From: Nitrosovibrio tenuis
Lineage (GTDB): Bacteria; Pseudomonadota; Gammaproteobacteria; Burkholderiales; Nitrosomonadaceae
NCBI RefSeq assembly: GCF_900109785.1
Contig: NZ_FOBH01000005.1
Location: 124,001-188,000, forward strand
DNA length: 64,000 nucleotides
Direction: 5' to 3'
The notes under the pieces are model-generated. The model saw only the letters and a list, made by a program, of their open reading frames with translations. It ran no database searches and was not told the DNA's origin. A program made the translations under genes and the position numbers. Shown piece by piece: positions 26,784 through 34,958 of this stretch (the stretch's first letter is position 1; every line of letters starts with the position of its first letter).

Positions 26784-27731
26784 TTGTCCCAGCCAATCCC
26801 AACCGAAGCACCAGAGAAAGCAAAGCAGCGGCTCGAGCATCGCGAGCCTCGCTCCGATTCTGCCCAGCCGTTTCACCGTGAGCCCCATGCCGTTCTTCAG
26901 TTGCAGCAAACCTTGGGCAACCAGCGTGTGGCGCAATTGATTCAAGCCAAACGTCTTACCCCGGAAGGGAAGATCATCAATCTGGAGTCGAAGCTGGCCG
27001 TTGGCGCTCCGGGCAATGAATACGAGCCGGAAGCCGGCCGAATTGCTCGTCAGATAGTAGCCATGCCGGATGCGGCAGCCGCGGCCCCTTTTCACCAAAC
27101 ACCCAAACCAGAGCTTCGCACTACCGGGACTCATCACGTGGCTCGAGATAGCAAAACCCCCATCCCATTTCCCAGAGTCCAACACACGACCCCTACAGGC
27201 ACATTCTACCGCCGGTTCGACGGCGTTACCACGTACTCGGCCACGCCATCGGGAATGCTCACTAAAGCGGGTTATCAGTTCGCACGCAACGACGGCAGTT
27301 TCGATATCTGGGTCAAAGTCGACCGCTCGAGCGAGATTTGGGTTCGGATCCCGAAACCGAACAAGCCGGAGACCCCCGGTGGAGGGTCCAGCTCGGGCTC
27401 GCCGCAACCTCCCAAGGTTCCCAACACACCGGACATTCAGGACGCGCGTGACTGGGCGGATGATTTGGAGAAACGCTTCAATCAGTTATGGGACAAAGCC
27501 GCAAAACTCAAGGCCATGCGCAATCCCGACGGCAGTTATCCGGCTGGACCCTTTAACGATTACTTCAAGAAGCTGGAACGGTTCGACAACGACGTGCAAT
27601 CAGTGATCAACGATGAAGTTCCGCTCTGGCGGGATTCTGCCGTGAGCGCAGAAGAGAAGAAGGAACTGGAAAAACATATCGCGCGCATCAAGAATGTCCA
27701 GGAACACCCACCGGAGATGGATCTCGAGTAG
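26784..27731 (+). CDS. Cargo protein 3: leader-only effector candidate without DUF4157
   Basis: The 315-residue protein starts at TTG 26784 (CAGGAACG upstream). It keeps the full cargo leader: MSQPIPTEAPEKAKQR, LQLQQTLGNQRVAQLIQAKR, KLAVGAPGNEYEPEAGRIA. It has no DUF4157 and no HELTH motif. The rest contains a beta-rich stretch with FYRRFDGVTTYSATPSG and FDIWVKVDRSSEIWVRIP, a Pro/Gly/Ser linker, and a charged helical C-terminus (DARDWADDLEKRFNQLW and onward). The activity is not recognised. It shows that the leader is a separable module, and its position inside the cargo island supports it being loaded into the particle. Confidence 0.75.
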   Translation: MSQPIPTEAPEKAKQRLEHREPRSDSAQPFHREPHAVLQLQQTLGNQRVAQLIQAKRLTPEGKIINLESKLAVGAPGNEYEPEAGRIARQIVAMPDAAAAAPFHQTPKPELRTTGTHHVARDSKTPIPFPRVQHTTPTGTFYRRFDGVTTYSATPSGMLTKAGYQFARNDGSFDIWVKVDRSSEIWVRIPKPNKPETPGGGSSSGSPQPPKVPNTPDIQDARDWADDLEKRFNQLWDKAAKLKAMRNPDGSYPAGPFNDYFKKLERFDNDVQSVINDEVPLWRDSAVSAEEKKELEKHIARIKNVQEHPPEMDLE

Positions 27732-27740
27732 ATATTTAAC

Positions 27741-27800
27741 AGCGATGCTTGGGTTCAGTCCAATGGTAATTACTCAGACCGATAAGGGCTAATGGTTATG
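27741..27800 (+). repeat. Duplicated upstream region, copy 1 (before cargo 4)
   Basis: The 60 bases beginning AGCGATGCTTGGGTTCAGTC and ending at the cargo 4 start are closely matched before cargo 5 (30119-30178). Together with the near-identical leader coding sequences this shows that cargo 4 and cargo 5 arose by duplication of one gene including its leader region. Confidence 0.75.
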
Positions 27801-29894
27801 CCTCGGCCGCTTATGACCAAATTACCGAAGCAGCGGGCTCCCTCCCCTGCTCCGCGGACAGCTCGTATTCCATCGCCCCCACCAAAAAGCCCCCTAACCT
27901 ATCCTCCAATTGCAGCGGATGCTGGGCAACCGGCGTTTGACGCAGTTAATTCGAGCTAAACGCATCACGCCTCAAGGAAAGATCATCGGTAATCAGCGCA
28001 AGCTGACTGTAGGGGCCTCCAATGATCAGTATGAGCAGGAAGCCGATCACGTCGCCCGTCAGGTGATGAGCATATCCGATCCGGTGGTGGACAATTCCAT
28101 GCAAAGAAATATCTCCACCGAGGAAGACAAGGATAAGGTGCTTCAAACCAAACCGCTGGCCGACTCGATCACGCCATTTGTCCAACGGGAACTGGAAAAC
28201 CGCGGAAAAACGGAAGATAAAGAGGAAGATAAAAACGAAGAAATCGCGGTTCAGGCAAACTCCATCGGGGGAGACACCGACCTGCAACGCCAGCCGGAAA
28301 TGGAGGATGAAGAAGAAAAGCCCATACAGGCTAAATCGATCCAAACCAAAGCCGAACCAGCCGACAGCTTCGACGCGGGCGAAGCTGTCGAATCCCGGCT
28401 CAACGGCAGCAAAGGCGGAGGCAGCCCTTTGCCCGATTCCGTGCGCGGGTATATGGAACCCCGCTTCGGGATGGATTTCAGCCATGTGCGCGTCCATACT
28501 GGCAGCGAAGCCGCACAGTTGAATCAGGATGTCGGTGCCAAGGCCTTTACGCACGGTTCACACATCTACTACGGCACCGGTAACAACCCAGCCAATCTTG
28601 AGCTCACCGCGCATGAACTCACGCATGTGGTACAGCAAACAGGCGATGAGCGACGGAAGGATGGGGTCGACAACAGGCGTTTGCAATATCATAAGATAGA
28701 GCATCAAGTGGGTGTGCAACGCGTGCATCTTGACGCGGCCGGCCGCAAGGTTTTTGACTGCCCGGAATTCTTGGGAGACAAGAAGCTTGAGGGGTGCCTC
28801 AACGATAAAGATCGATTACGTCCCTCAGAGCACGGTCCAACGGTTGCCAAAGTGCAGAAGGCACTTCTAAGAGATGGCGCCGATTTAGGAAAACGTGGAG
28901 TCGATGGAGATTACGGACCTGCGACCGCGCGAGCAGTTATGGCATTCAAAAAAAAGTATAAGCTGGGCTTCGAGAAGTTCCCCGATGTCGGCCCGGGAAC
29001 CATGGCTAAGCTTGATGAGCTATGCTTGCCAAGCCCGCAACCGCTTTGTCCGCCTTGCCCGGAGGATCCCAGGACACCCGGCTGCCCGGCCTGCCCCCCC
29101 CTGCGACGCCTTGCCCGCCTTGCCCCGAGAGCCCCCGTACTGCCGGATGCCCACCCTGCCCGGAACCACCCGGGCCTGTGATACCGCCCAACGCTCCCCC
29201 TGGCTTTTGCGTCCCATTCGCAGACAAGGTGGAGGCATTAAAACAACACCCACTGATTGTGGCTGCGATGTTCCTTTTCACAGACAAATTTGGTAAGGAC
29301 GTACAAGACTTATGGATGAAGTATTTAAACAATCCGAAGTCTGGTACTAAGGGAACATTACCCCCTCGACAATTATTTGGAAACCAGTCGAGCCGTGTTG
29401 TAAACGAGTTCCGTCAAGATCCGGAAACTCAGAAGCAGAAGGATCGCATTATGAAATTGCTAGCTGATCGGGTCAGAAGTAATCCTGTCTTGACGCCACC
29501 ACCTGGAGGATCGACGGCGCTTTTGGATTTCCGAACAGTGCTGAAGGACTCCGAACTCTTGGATCTCCCCATGTCATTCGGAGATCCGGCGAATAAAATA
29601 CCGGGCCTCATTGCTGGCGGTTTCGGTAAAGCTGCAAGCGATGCAGGAGACGACGTGCGCAACGCTGATGGTAAGTTTATAGCTACCAACCTCGGGTTGA
29701 ACACACTTCAGATCCGCGCAACGTTCACGTTCGACGTTCTCGACTGTGTTGATTTTTGTCCTGGCGCTCCTGGCAGCGGCGCCGCCCTGGCAGTCACGAT
29801 TCCAATGAGTAAACTGGAAGCGACACCGGACGTTCCAACCTATGATGTTCCGTTTGAAGTAATTTATGGGTTAAGTGACATACAAACGTTTTGA
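27798..29894 (+). pseudogene. Cargo protein 4, interrupted by two C-tract frame shifts
   Basis: The expected start is ATG 27798 (MPRPLMTKLPKQRAPS...), matching cargo 5. At C5 27890-27894 the sequence has one base more than cargo 5, and the frame then meets TAA at 27957. The central part is open in the next frame from 27910 to 29181 (leader, acidic linker, DUF4157 with HELTH, and a peptidoglycan-binding-like repeat around GVDGDYGPATARAVMAF). At C8 29094-29101 a second shift is needed; the continuing frame, rich in CPPCPE repeats and then a domain of about 230 residues, runs to 29894. The gene is either inactive, phase-variable through the C tracts, or affected by sequence error. Confidence 0.65.
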
Positions 29895-30118
29895 GTGAAC
29901 AATACAGCTGTGCGAATGTCGCGAAACCGCCGTCCTGCCTGAACGATTTGCAAGAGATAGAGGAAGACTCAAAACCTGACACTACTTGACACTACTCTGG
30001 TATCAACTATTTTTAAATTGAGTTTGCCTTAAAAATCGACCGATAAGTCATGTATTGGGTCAAGTCATCAGTGCGCTAACGCCTCATTCGCGAATAGATC
30101 CAAAGCTTCGCAGGAACA

Positions 30119-30178
30119 AGCGATGCTTAGGTCCAGTCCAACGGTAATTACTTCGATCGATAAGGACTAATGGTTATG
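30119..30178 (+). repeat. Duplicated upstream region, copy 2 (before cargo 5)
   Basis: This copy begins AGCGATGCTTAGGTCCAGTC and carries the ribosome site AAGGA and ATGGTTATGCC of cargo 5. It differs from copy 1 by scattered substitutions only. Confidence 0.75.
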
Positions 30179-32143
30179 CCTCAGCCGGTTATAACCAAAT
30201 TACCGAAGCAGCAGCGGGTTTCCTCCCCTGCTCCGCGGCCAGCTCGTGTTCTATCGCCCCAACCAAAAAGCCCTCCACCTATCCTCCAATTGCAGCGGAT
30301 GCTGGGCAATCGCCGTGTTGCCCAGTTGATTCGAGCTAAACGTATCACGCCTCAAGGAAAGATCATCGGTATTCAGCGCAAGCTGACTGTAGGGGCCTCC
30401 AATGACCAGTACGAGCAGGAAGCCGATCACGTCGCACGCCAGGTGATGAGCATGTCCGATGCAACTTCTTCGCATCTGATTCAGGCAGACTTTGCGGAAG
30501 AAGAAGAAAAAACTTTGCGAACAAAGCCACTGGCCGCCAACATCACTCCCTTGATTCAGGGACAATTGCACGAAAATATCGAGGAATCGGAAGAGAAGAA
30601 AATGCCGCTCCAGGCGCGGTTTAGCGAGTGGGGTGAACGATTCACCCAGCGACAGACCATTCCCGAAGAGGAAGAGAAAAAACCGCCGATTCAAGCCCGA
30701 ACTGAAGGATCAAAGTCCGACAGCTTCGAATCTGGGGCCGACATCGAATCGCAGCTTAACCAGAGCAAAGGCAGCGGTAGCCCGTTGCCGGACTCTGTGC
30801 GGGCGTATATGGAACCCCGGTTTGGGATGGGCTTTGGCCATGTGCACACGCATACCGGCAACGAAGCTGTGCAGATGAACCGCGACGTGGGAGCAAAGGC
30901 CTTCACTCATGGTTCGGATATTTACTACGGCGCAGGGAGTAGCCCAAGCAATCTGGAACTTACCGCGCACGAGCTTACTCATGTGGTACAGCAGACCGGA
31001 AGTGTGCCCCTCCAGCCGAAAAGGATGGATGAGGCCGCCCCATCCAACAAGGACTCATCCTTACAGCGAGCCTGCCCGGCATGCGCTAGAGAGAAGAAAG
31101 AAAATGAAGAATCCCCGCTTCGCTCTCTTGCCATGCAAAGAACCATTGGCGATGGCCACGATTTTCCGGCGGGCAGCCGGTTTTCAGGGAACGCCACGCT
31201 GGAGGGCGTCTTTGATAATGAAAGGGTTTTGCAGACTGGAAGCTCTGGCGCACCTGTAACTCTGGTTCAGCAAGCGCTGATTAACCTGGGGTACCCGCTT
31301 CCCCGCTTCGGTGCGGATGGCGACTTTGGGGATGAGACAAGAAGAGCGGTAGATGCATTTCAACGCGATGTTGGTCTTGTTTTCGACGGTAGGGTGGGTT
31401 TTCGAACCATTGATTTCCTCGACAAAAAGGATAGGGGGGTAGAAGTTGCCCCGCCTGCGCGGCCCGTGGTAGCCAATGCACCTTTTAACGTCGCCAATGC
31501 TATAGCCGTGCCGGGCGCCGCCCCTTCCAACGCTCTTGGACCAGGTGTTTGGGGACTGACCTTTCCTGAGAATGTCCAAGTCACGATAGATGTTTTCGAC
31601 AATGCTGGCGTTTGGCAACCTGTGTTAACCGGTGTAACCGGAAACTATTCACTTCAAACTCGTTTACTCCCGGGAGTAACCGAAGTGACAGGGCCTGCGG
31701 GAAATACAACGGCTGCAAACTATTGCGCCCAGATTAATGACTTGAACAGTCTGACTCATGCTGCGGCAGCCTGGTTCATGCTTTCTGCTGTGCTTGCCCA
31801 CGAAAGAGTTCATGCAAGGCAGTTCCGTGCCGCCCTCATTGATCCCTCCGTAATTGCTCCACTCGAAGTCGCCATAGAGGCAATAACGGTACCCGTTACC
31901 ATTTTCACACCCACTGCGGGAGTTGCGGAATTCTTCATCAGAGCAAACCCGGCGTTTACCACGGCGCTCAACACTGCCCAAGCCAACTGGCTTGCACAGA
32001 TACTGGTACTGGTTGTCAACGACCATAACCCTGGGGGCACTGCCGACACGGAGGAACATGCCATAGTCGACCCAATGAGAAGAAGAATTTGCCAGCATGC
32101 GAGGGCTAATGGTTGGCCTGCGTGCCCGCCGCTTTGTCCCTAG
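30176..32143 (+). CDS. Cargo protein 5: leader + DUF4157 + peptidoglycan-binding-like + HExxH domain
   Basis: I prefer ATG 30176 to ATG 30170 because AAGGA (30162-30166) then has 9-base spacing and the protein begins MPQPVITK like its paralogues. It is 655 residues long. Leader at about 35-95; DUF4157 with HELTH near residue 265; a CPAC element; a peptidoglycan-binding-type repeat at about 345-420 (LVQQALINLGYPLPRFGADG, DFGDETRRAVDAFQRD); and a C-terminal domain with HERVHARQF near residue 542, a second HExxH. Downstream acidic and His residues (ADTEEHAIVDP) could complete a zinc site. It is a candidate wall-directed metalloprotease effector. The secreted protein that follows directly may be its partner. 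Confidence 0.82.
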   Translation: MPQPVITKLPKQQRVSSPAPRPARVLSPQPKSPPPILQLQRMLGNRRVAQLIRAKRITPQGKIIGIQRKLTVGASNDQYEQEADHVARQVMSMSDATSSHLIQADFAEEEEKTLRTKPLAANITPLIQGQLHENIEESEEKKMPLQARFSEWGERFTQRQTIPEEEEKKPPIQARTEGSKSDSFESGADIESQLNQSKGSGSPLPDSVRAYMEPRFGMGFGHVHTHTGNEAVQMNRDVGAKAFTHGSDIYYGAGSSPSNLELTAHELTHVVQQTGSVPLQPKRMDEAAPSNKDSSLQRACPACAREKKENEESPLRSLAMQRTIGDGHDFPAGSRFSGNATLEGVFDNERVLQTGSSGAPVTLVQQALINLGYPLPRFGADGDFGDETRRAVDAFQRDVGLVFDGRVGFRTIDFLDKKDRGVEVAPPARPVVANAPFNVANAIAVPGAAPSNALGPGVWGLTFPENVQVTIDVFDNAGVWQPVLTGVTGNYSLQTRLLPGVTEVTGPAGNTTAANYCAQINDLNSLTHAAAAWFMLSAVLAHERVHARQFRAALIDPSVIAPLEVAIEAITVPVTIFTPTAGVAEFFIRANPAFTTALNTAQANWLAQILVLVVNDHNPGGTADTEEHAIVDPMRRRICQHARANGWPACPPLCP

Positions 32144-32152
32144 TTTTTGCTG

Positions 32153-32845
32153 ATGAAAACAACAGTTCAGACGCTACTGCTTGTATCAATACTGCAAATG
32201 GCTCAATCGATCAGCGCAAAAGATTCCGATCAGATCAAGTGCCCGAAAACAAATGAGTCGCACATGAAAACTATAAGTTTTTTTGACCTTAAAAGCATCG
32301 ATCATTTAGGTAAAGACATTGCCGCGTTTTCGGCCATGCTAAATATCGCCGAGGTACAGGCTGTTTCAAACGGCGGTATTAATCTCGAACTCAGCTTGCG
32401 ATATGAAGGGACCGATAGCATAGAAATTCATAATCCCCTGTATTTTGTCCAGTATATTTTGGCAGGAAGTGACAAGACTCAGCTATTTAATAATACAAAA
32501 CCACCCATTCCTTTGATTAACCGACAAGGCCCGATCGACCCAAACATCGATTTTAGTTTTAATATTTTAGGAATACAAAAAAACGGGGAAAACCAGAATA
32601 TCCATGAACAAGTAAATGTGCCAACCCTTACTTTTAATAAAAGTGATAGGCAAAGCTATTTCCTTCAAATCTCAAAATATTTAAATCAGCGAACCCGGCA
32701 ACCTGAAGATATACCGGAAGGAATATATCAATTGGAAGTGATCTTTTCGATCATTAATGCGGGCAAGGGAGCCAATGGACCCCAAAGCCGGACATTGAAA
32801 GCTCAGGATATTTCTATCAGGCTTCAAAAAGAAAGCGGAAACTGA
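32153..32845 (+). CDS. Secreted hypothetical protein paired with cargo 5
   Basis: ATG 32153, 9 bases after the cargo 5 stop, gives MKTTVQTLLLVSILQMAQSI with a clear signal peptide (cleavage likely after ISA). The mature part is about 205 residues of beta-sandwich character: INLELSLRYEGTDSIEIHNP, then GPIDPNIDFSFNIL, and IPEGIYQLEVIFSIIN near the end. The layout resembles the 172-residue protein after cargo 1. The tight spacing suggests co-translation. A periplasmic partner or immunity protein for a wall- or protease-type cargo is an attractive but untested idea. AT content is visibly higher than in its neighbours. Confidence 0.65.
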   Translation: MKTTVQTLLLVSILQMAQSISAKDSDQIKCPKTNESHMKTISFFDLKSIDHLGKDIAAFSAMLNIAEVQAVSNGGINLELSLRYEGTDSIEIHNPLYFVQYILAGSDKTQLFNNTKPPIPLINRQGPIDPNIDFSFNILGIQKNGENQNIHEQVNVPTLTFNKSDRQSYFLQISKYLNQRTRQPEDIPEGIYQLEVIFSIINAGKGANGPQSRTLKAQDISIRLQKESGN

Positions 32846-32940
32846 GATTATCGAAACCGAATTTCCATATCCCCATGCGCTCGGTCATAACCTAACCAAG
32901 ATAGAGAACCAAAAAAGAATTATTTTATGGAGTGTTCGAT

Positions 32941-33330
32941 ATGCCCCAACATGTGTGTAATGGCGCAACGCTAATGTGCAGCTTCGGCGTTGCGCCCGGT
33001 CAGTTAACTGTGTTGCCCGTCAACAGGGTTAATACAAGCAGCCAGCCGGCAGCTACCATTATGGACCATCAGCCCATGGTCAATATCGCGCCGTTTGGGA
33101 TGTGCATGAGCCTGGCCAACCCGGCGGTAGCCGCCGCAACAACGGCAGCTTTAGGGGTGCTCACGCCGCAGCCGTGCATTCCCGTCACGGTAAGCCCATG
33201 GGTACCTGGCGCAACCACCGTACTGCTCGGCAACCAGCCCGCGCTGGATAACACGTGTACGCTCAACTGCATGTGGGGCGGCATTATCCAGGTTGCCGTA
33301 CCTGGACAGTTTACCGAACTCATTCCCTGA
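32941..33330 (+). CDS. PAAR-like tip protein (DUF4280)
   Basis: GGAG (32929-32932) is 8 bases before ATG 32941, so the shorter start is chosen over GTG 32932. The 129-residue protein has the DUF4280 layout: HVCNGATLMCSFGVAPG near the start, then VNIAPFGMCMSLANP, PCIPVTVSPW, and CTLNCMWGGIIQV near the end. Conserved Cys residues fit the PAAR-like metal-binding tip that sharpens the spike. It is the only tip candidate in the window and lies more than 22 kb from the spike gene, after the cargo island. Confidence 0.88.
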   Translation: MPQHVCNGATLMCSFGVAPGQLTVLPVNRVNTSSQPAATIMDHQPMVNIAPFGMCMSLANPAVAAATTAALGVLTPQPCIPVTVSPWVPGATTVLLGNQPALDNTCTLNCMWGGIIQVAVPGQFTELIP

Positions 33331-33416
33331 AATCTCGAGGCCCATGACCATGCAGACGGGCTGACCCTTACCATTGTCTTAAAACACTCCTGCAGAACCG
33401 GCACTCTTCCCTTTTT

Positions 33417-33434
33417 CAACTCTTTATAGAGTTG
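33417..33434 (+). terminator. Small hairpin after the PAAR-like gene
   Basis: CAACTC, loop TTTATA and GAGTTG form a 6-bp stem about 85 bases after the PAAR-like gene. A T-run precedes rather than follows it on the + strand, so terminator function is weakly supported. Confidence 0.25.
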
Positions 33435-33566
33435 ACTATCAAGAGGTCAGCGGAAGTGATTTCTGACTTTCACGGAAGAGCGAATCTTCGCTCGATTCAC
33501 ATTCGCATTCCAAACGGAGGCTACCAAGATTTAGTCAAATCTGCCCGTCTCTCCACATTTATGCGC

Positions 33567-33579
33567 TTCGTTACCGAAC
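33567..33579. promoter_or_regulatory. Operator-like repeat, copy 1 (TTCGTTACCGAAC)
   Basis: The core TTCG-TTAC-CGAA is an interrupted palindrome. The same 13 bases recur 86 bases downstream. Two spaced copies ahead of a regulator gene suggest protein binding sites, for example for an enhancer-binding protein. Confidence 0.35.
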
Positions 33580-33650
33580 TCTCCAACTGTGTATTGTTTA
33601 CCCATTATTATTTACCCATGAGGTAAAAAGGGATTATCAAGCGGACACTA

Positions 33651-33666
33651 TGTTCGTTACCGAACA
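33651..33666. promoter_or_regulatory. Operator-like repeat, copy 2 (TGTTCG-TTAC-CGAACA)
   Basis: This copy is a longer, perfect 6-bp dyad around TTAC. It lies about 100 bases upstream of the sigma-54-type promoter, the usual distance range for an enhancer-binding protein. Confidence 0.4.
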
Positions 33667-33765
33667 GATATCGCCCCCTGCATCCACACATTCTTCACAA
33701 ACTGGGCTAATCGAGAACACCGCCGGATGAATTGAGGCAAAATTCTTCCATAAACCGGTATGTGA

Positions 33766-33780
33766 TGGCGCTACCCTTGC
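33766..33780 (+). promoter_or_regulatory. Sigma-54-type promoter before the activator gene
   Basis: TGGCGC-TACCC-TTGC has GG and GC exactly 10 bases apart, as required for -24/-12 promoters, and matches the consensus except at one or two positions. Transcription would start near 33792 and read into the activator gene at 33854. Confidence 0.5.
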
Positions 33781-33853
33781 GAACAATCTTGCCATTTCCG
33801 CCTGGAGCAACAGAATTCGCCTGCTAACCGCCTGAAGGGAAAAGGGGACAATC

Positions 33854-34942
33854 ATGAACCAGGAAAAGGAAGGAAGCTGCAGCTCGCACAAAACCGAGTC
33901 TCGCCGCCCGGAAACATCGACGGGAGTAATTGCATTTAGCCGGGGAGGAGAAAATTTTTCCCTTTTAGGAAGATCCTCCGCTTTTTCGCAGATGCTTGCG
34001 CTCATTGATAAAGTTGCAAAAGTCCAGGCCCCGGTGCTCATCGAGGGAGAAACGGGGACGGGAAAAGAAATGGTCGCACGGGCAATACATTATCGCAGTG
34101 GCCACCGCGACCATGCCTTCGTTCCGATAAATTGCGGAGGATTTCCCGACAGTCTGATCGATAGCGAACTCTTCGGTCACGTCAAGGGAGCGTTCACGGA
34201 TGCGAAAACCGACCAGCCCGGACTTGTGGAAACTGCAGCGGGCGGTACCCTTTTTCTGGATGAGGTTGATGCACTTACACCCAGGGCTCAGGTGACATTG
34301 CTGCGCTTTCTTCAGGACGGAAGCTATCGCCCGATCGGCGCGCGTGTCGAACGAAAGGCTCACGTTCGCGTCATAGCAGCTACAAACGGATGCCTGGACG
34401 ATCTCATCAAGTCTCGTGCTTTTCGCAGCGATCTTCTGTACCGGCTTCGTGTACTCGGTCTGAAACTGCCTCCCCTTCGTGAGCGCGGCGATGACGCGCT
34501 GCTATTGGCCAAAGCGTTTTTTGACCGGTGCAAGACGCAGTTCGATTGTATTGTCAAGGAACTGGACCAGGACAGCTGCAGCTGGTTTCGCCGCTACCCC
34601 TGGCCAGGCAATGTCCGGGAATTGGAGGGGTTGGTTTATCGTGGAACAGTGGTCTGCGACGACACGACATTATGTCTCACGCCCCCCGCCATGTTTAGCC
34701 ACGAGCGCAGGCATAGACCGGAGCGTCGCGCAACCGGCTTTTTCGAAGAGACATATTCGTCGGCGAAATCGAAAGTGTTGCAACAGTTTGAACGACAATA
34801 TCTCAGTCAACTGATGGAGCGAGTGAGCGGGAACGTAAGTCAGGCTGCCCGCCTTGCGGGCAAGGAAAGACGCGCGCTTGGTAAGCTTCTAAAAAAGCAC
34901 AGCATCACCACGCGGGATGGTATCAACTCTGACCCACCATGA
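33854..34942 (+). CDS. Sigma-54-dependent activator without receiver domain (eCIS regulator candidate)
   Basis: The 362-residue protein is a bacterial enhancer-binding protein. Walker A is GETGTGKE at about 65-72, the sigma-54 contact loop reads GAFTDA at about 112-117 (the usual form is GAFTGA), and Walker B is GTLFLDEVDAL. RRYPWPGNVRELEGLVYRG and a C-terminal Fis-type helix-turn-helix (GNVSQAARLAGKERRALGKL) follow. The first 35 residues are too short for a receiver, GAF or PAS domain, so activity must be controlled by another protein or by its level, as with PspF. GGGAAAAGGGG lies before ATG 33854. It most likely controls the adjacent eCIS genes. Confidence 0.9.
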   Translation: MNQEKEGSCSSHKTESRRPETSTGVIAFSRGGENFSLLGRSSAFSQMLALIDKVAKVQAPVLIEGETGTGKEMVARAIHYRSGHRDHAFVPINCGGFPDSLIDSELFGHVKGAFTDAKTDQPGLVETAAGGTLFLDEVDALTPRAQVTLLRFLQDGSYRPIGARVERKAHVRVIAATNGCLDDLIKSRAFRSDLLYRLRVLGLKLPPLRERGDDALLLAKAFFDRCKTQFDCIVKELDQDSCSWFRRYPWPGNVRELEGLVYRGTVVCDDTTLCLTPPAMFSHERRHRPERRATGFFEETYSSAKSKVLQQFERQYLSQLMERVSGNVSQAARLAGKERRALGKLLKKHSITTRDGINSDPP

Positions 34943-34958
34943 GGCATTTTTGCCTCAT
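34939..34958 (+). terminator. Hairpin overlapping the activator stop codon
   Basis: ATGAGGCA and TGCCTCAT form a perfect 8-bp stem with a TTTT loop, and the TGA stop of the activator lies inside the first arm. No T-run follows, so it may act as an mRNA end-stabiliser as much as a terminator. Confidence 0.4.

Larger units (their letters stand above)
33331..33853. other. Noncoding region upstream of the sigma-54 activator gene
   Basis: I see no convincing gene in these 523 bases. Small open frames have no family features or ribosome sites. The region holds a hairpin (CAACTC/GAGTTG, 33417-33434), two copies of TTCGTTACCGAAC, and a sigma-54-type promoter at 33766-33780, all listed separately. 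Confidence 0.6.

Noticed and set aside
26616-27407. A 263-codon minus-strand gene opposite cargo 3
   Set aside because: It is antisense to the conserved cargo leader and shows no family features.
27946-28554. A 202-codon minus-strand gene inside cargo 4
   Set aside because: It mirrors the acidic low-complexity linker of the cargo gene; similar antisense frames occur opposite the other cargo genes at the same place.
33432-33626. A 64-codon gene upstream of the activator
   Set aside because: It has no ribosome site, no family pattern and covers the first operator-like repeat.
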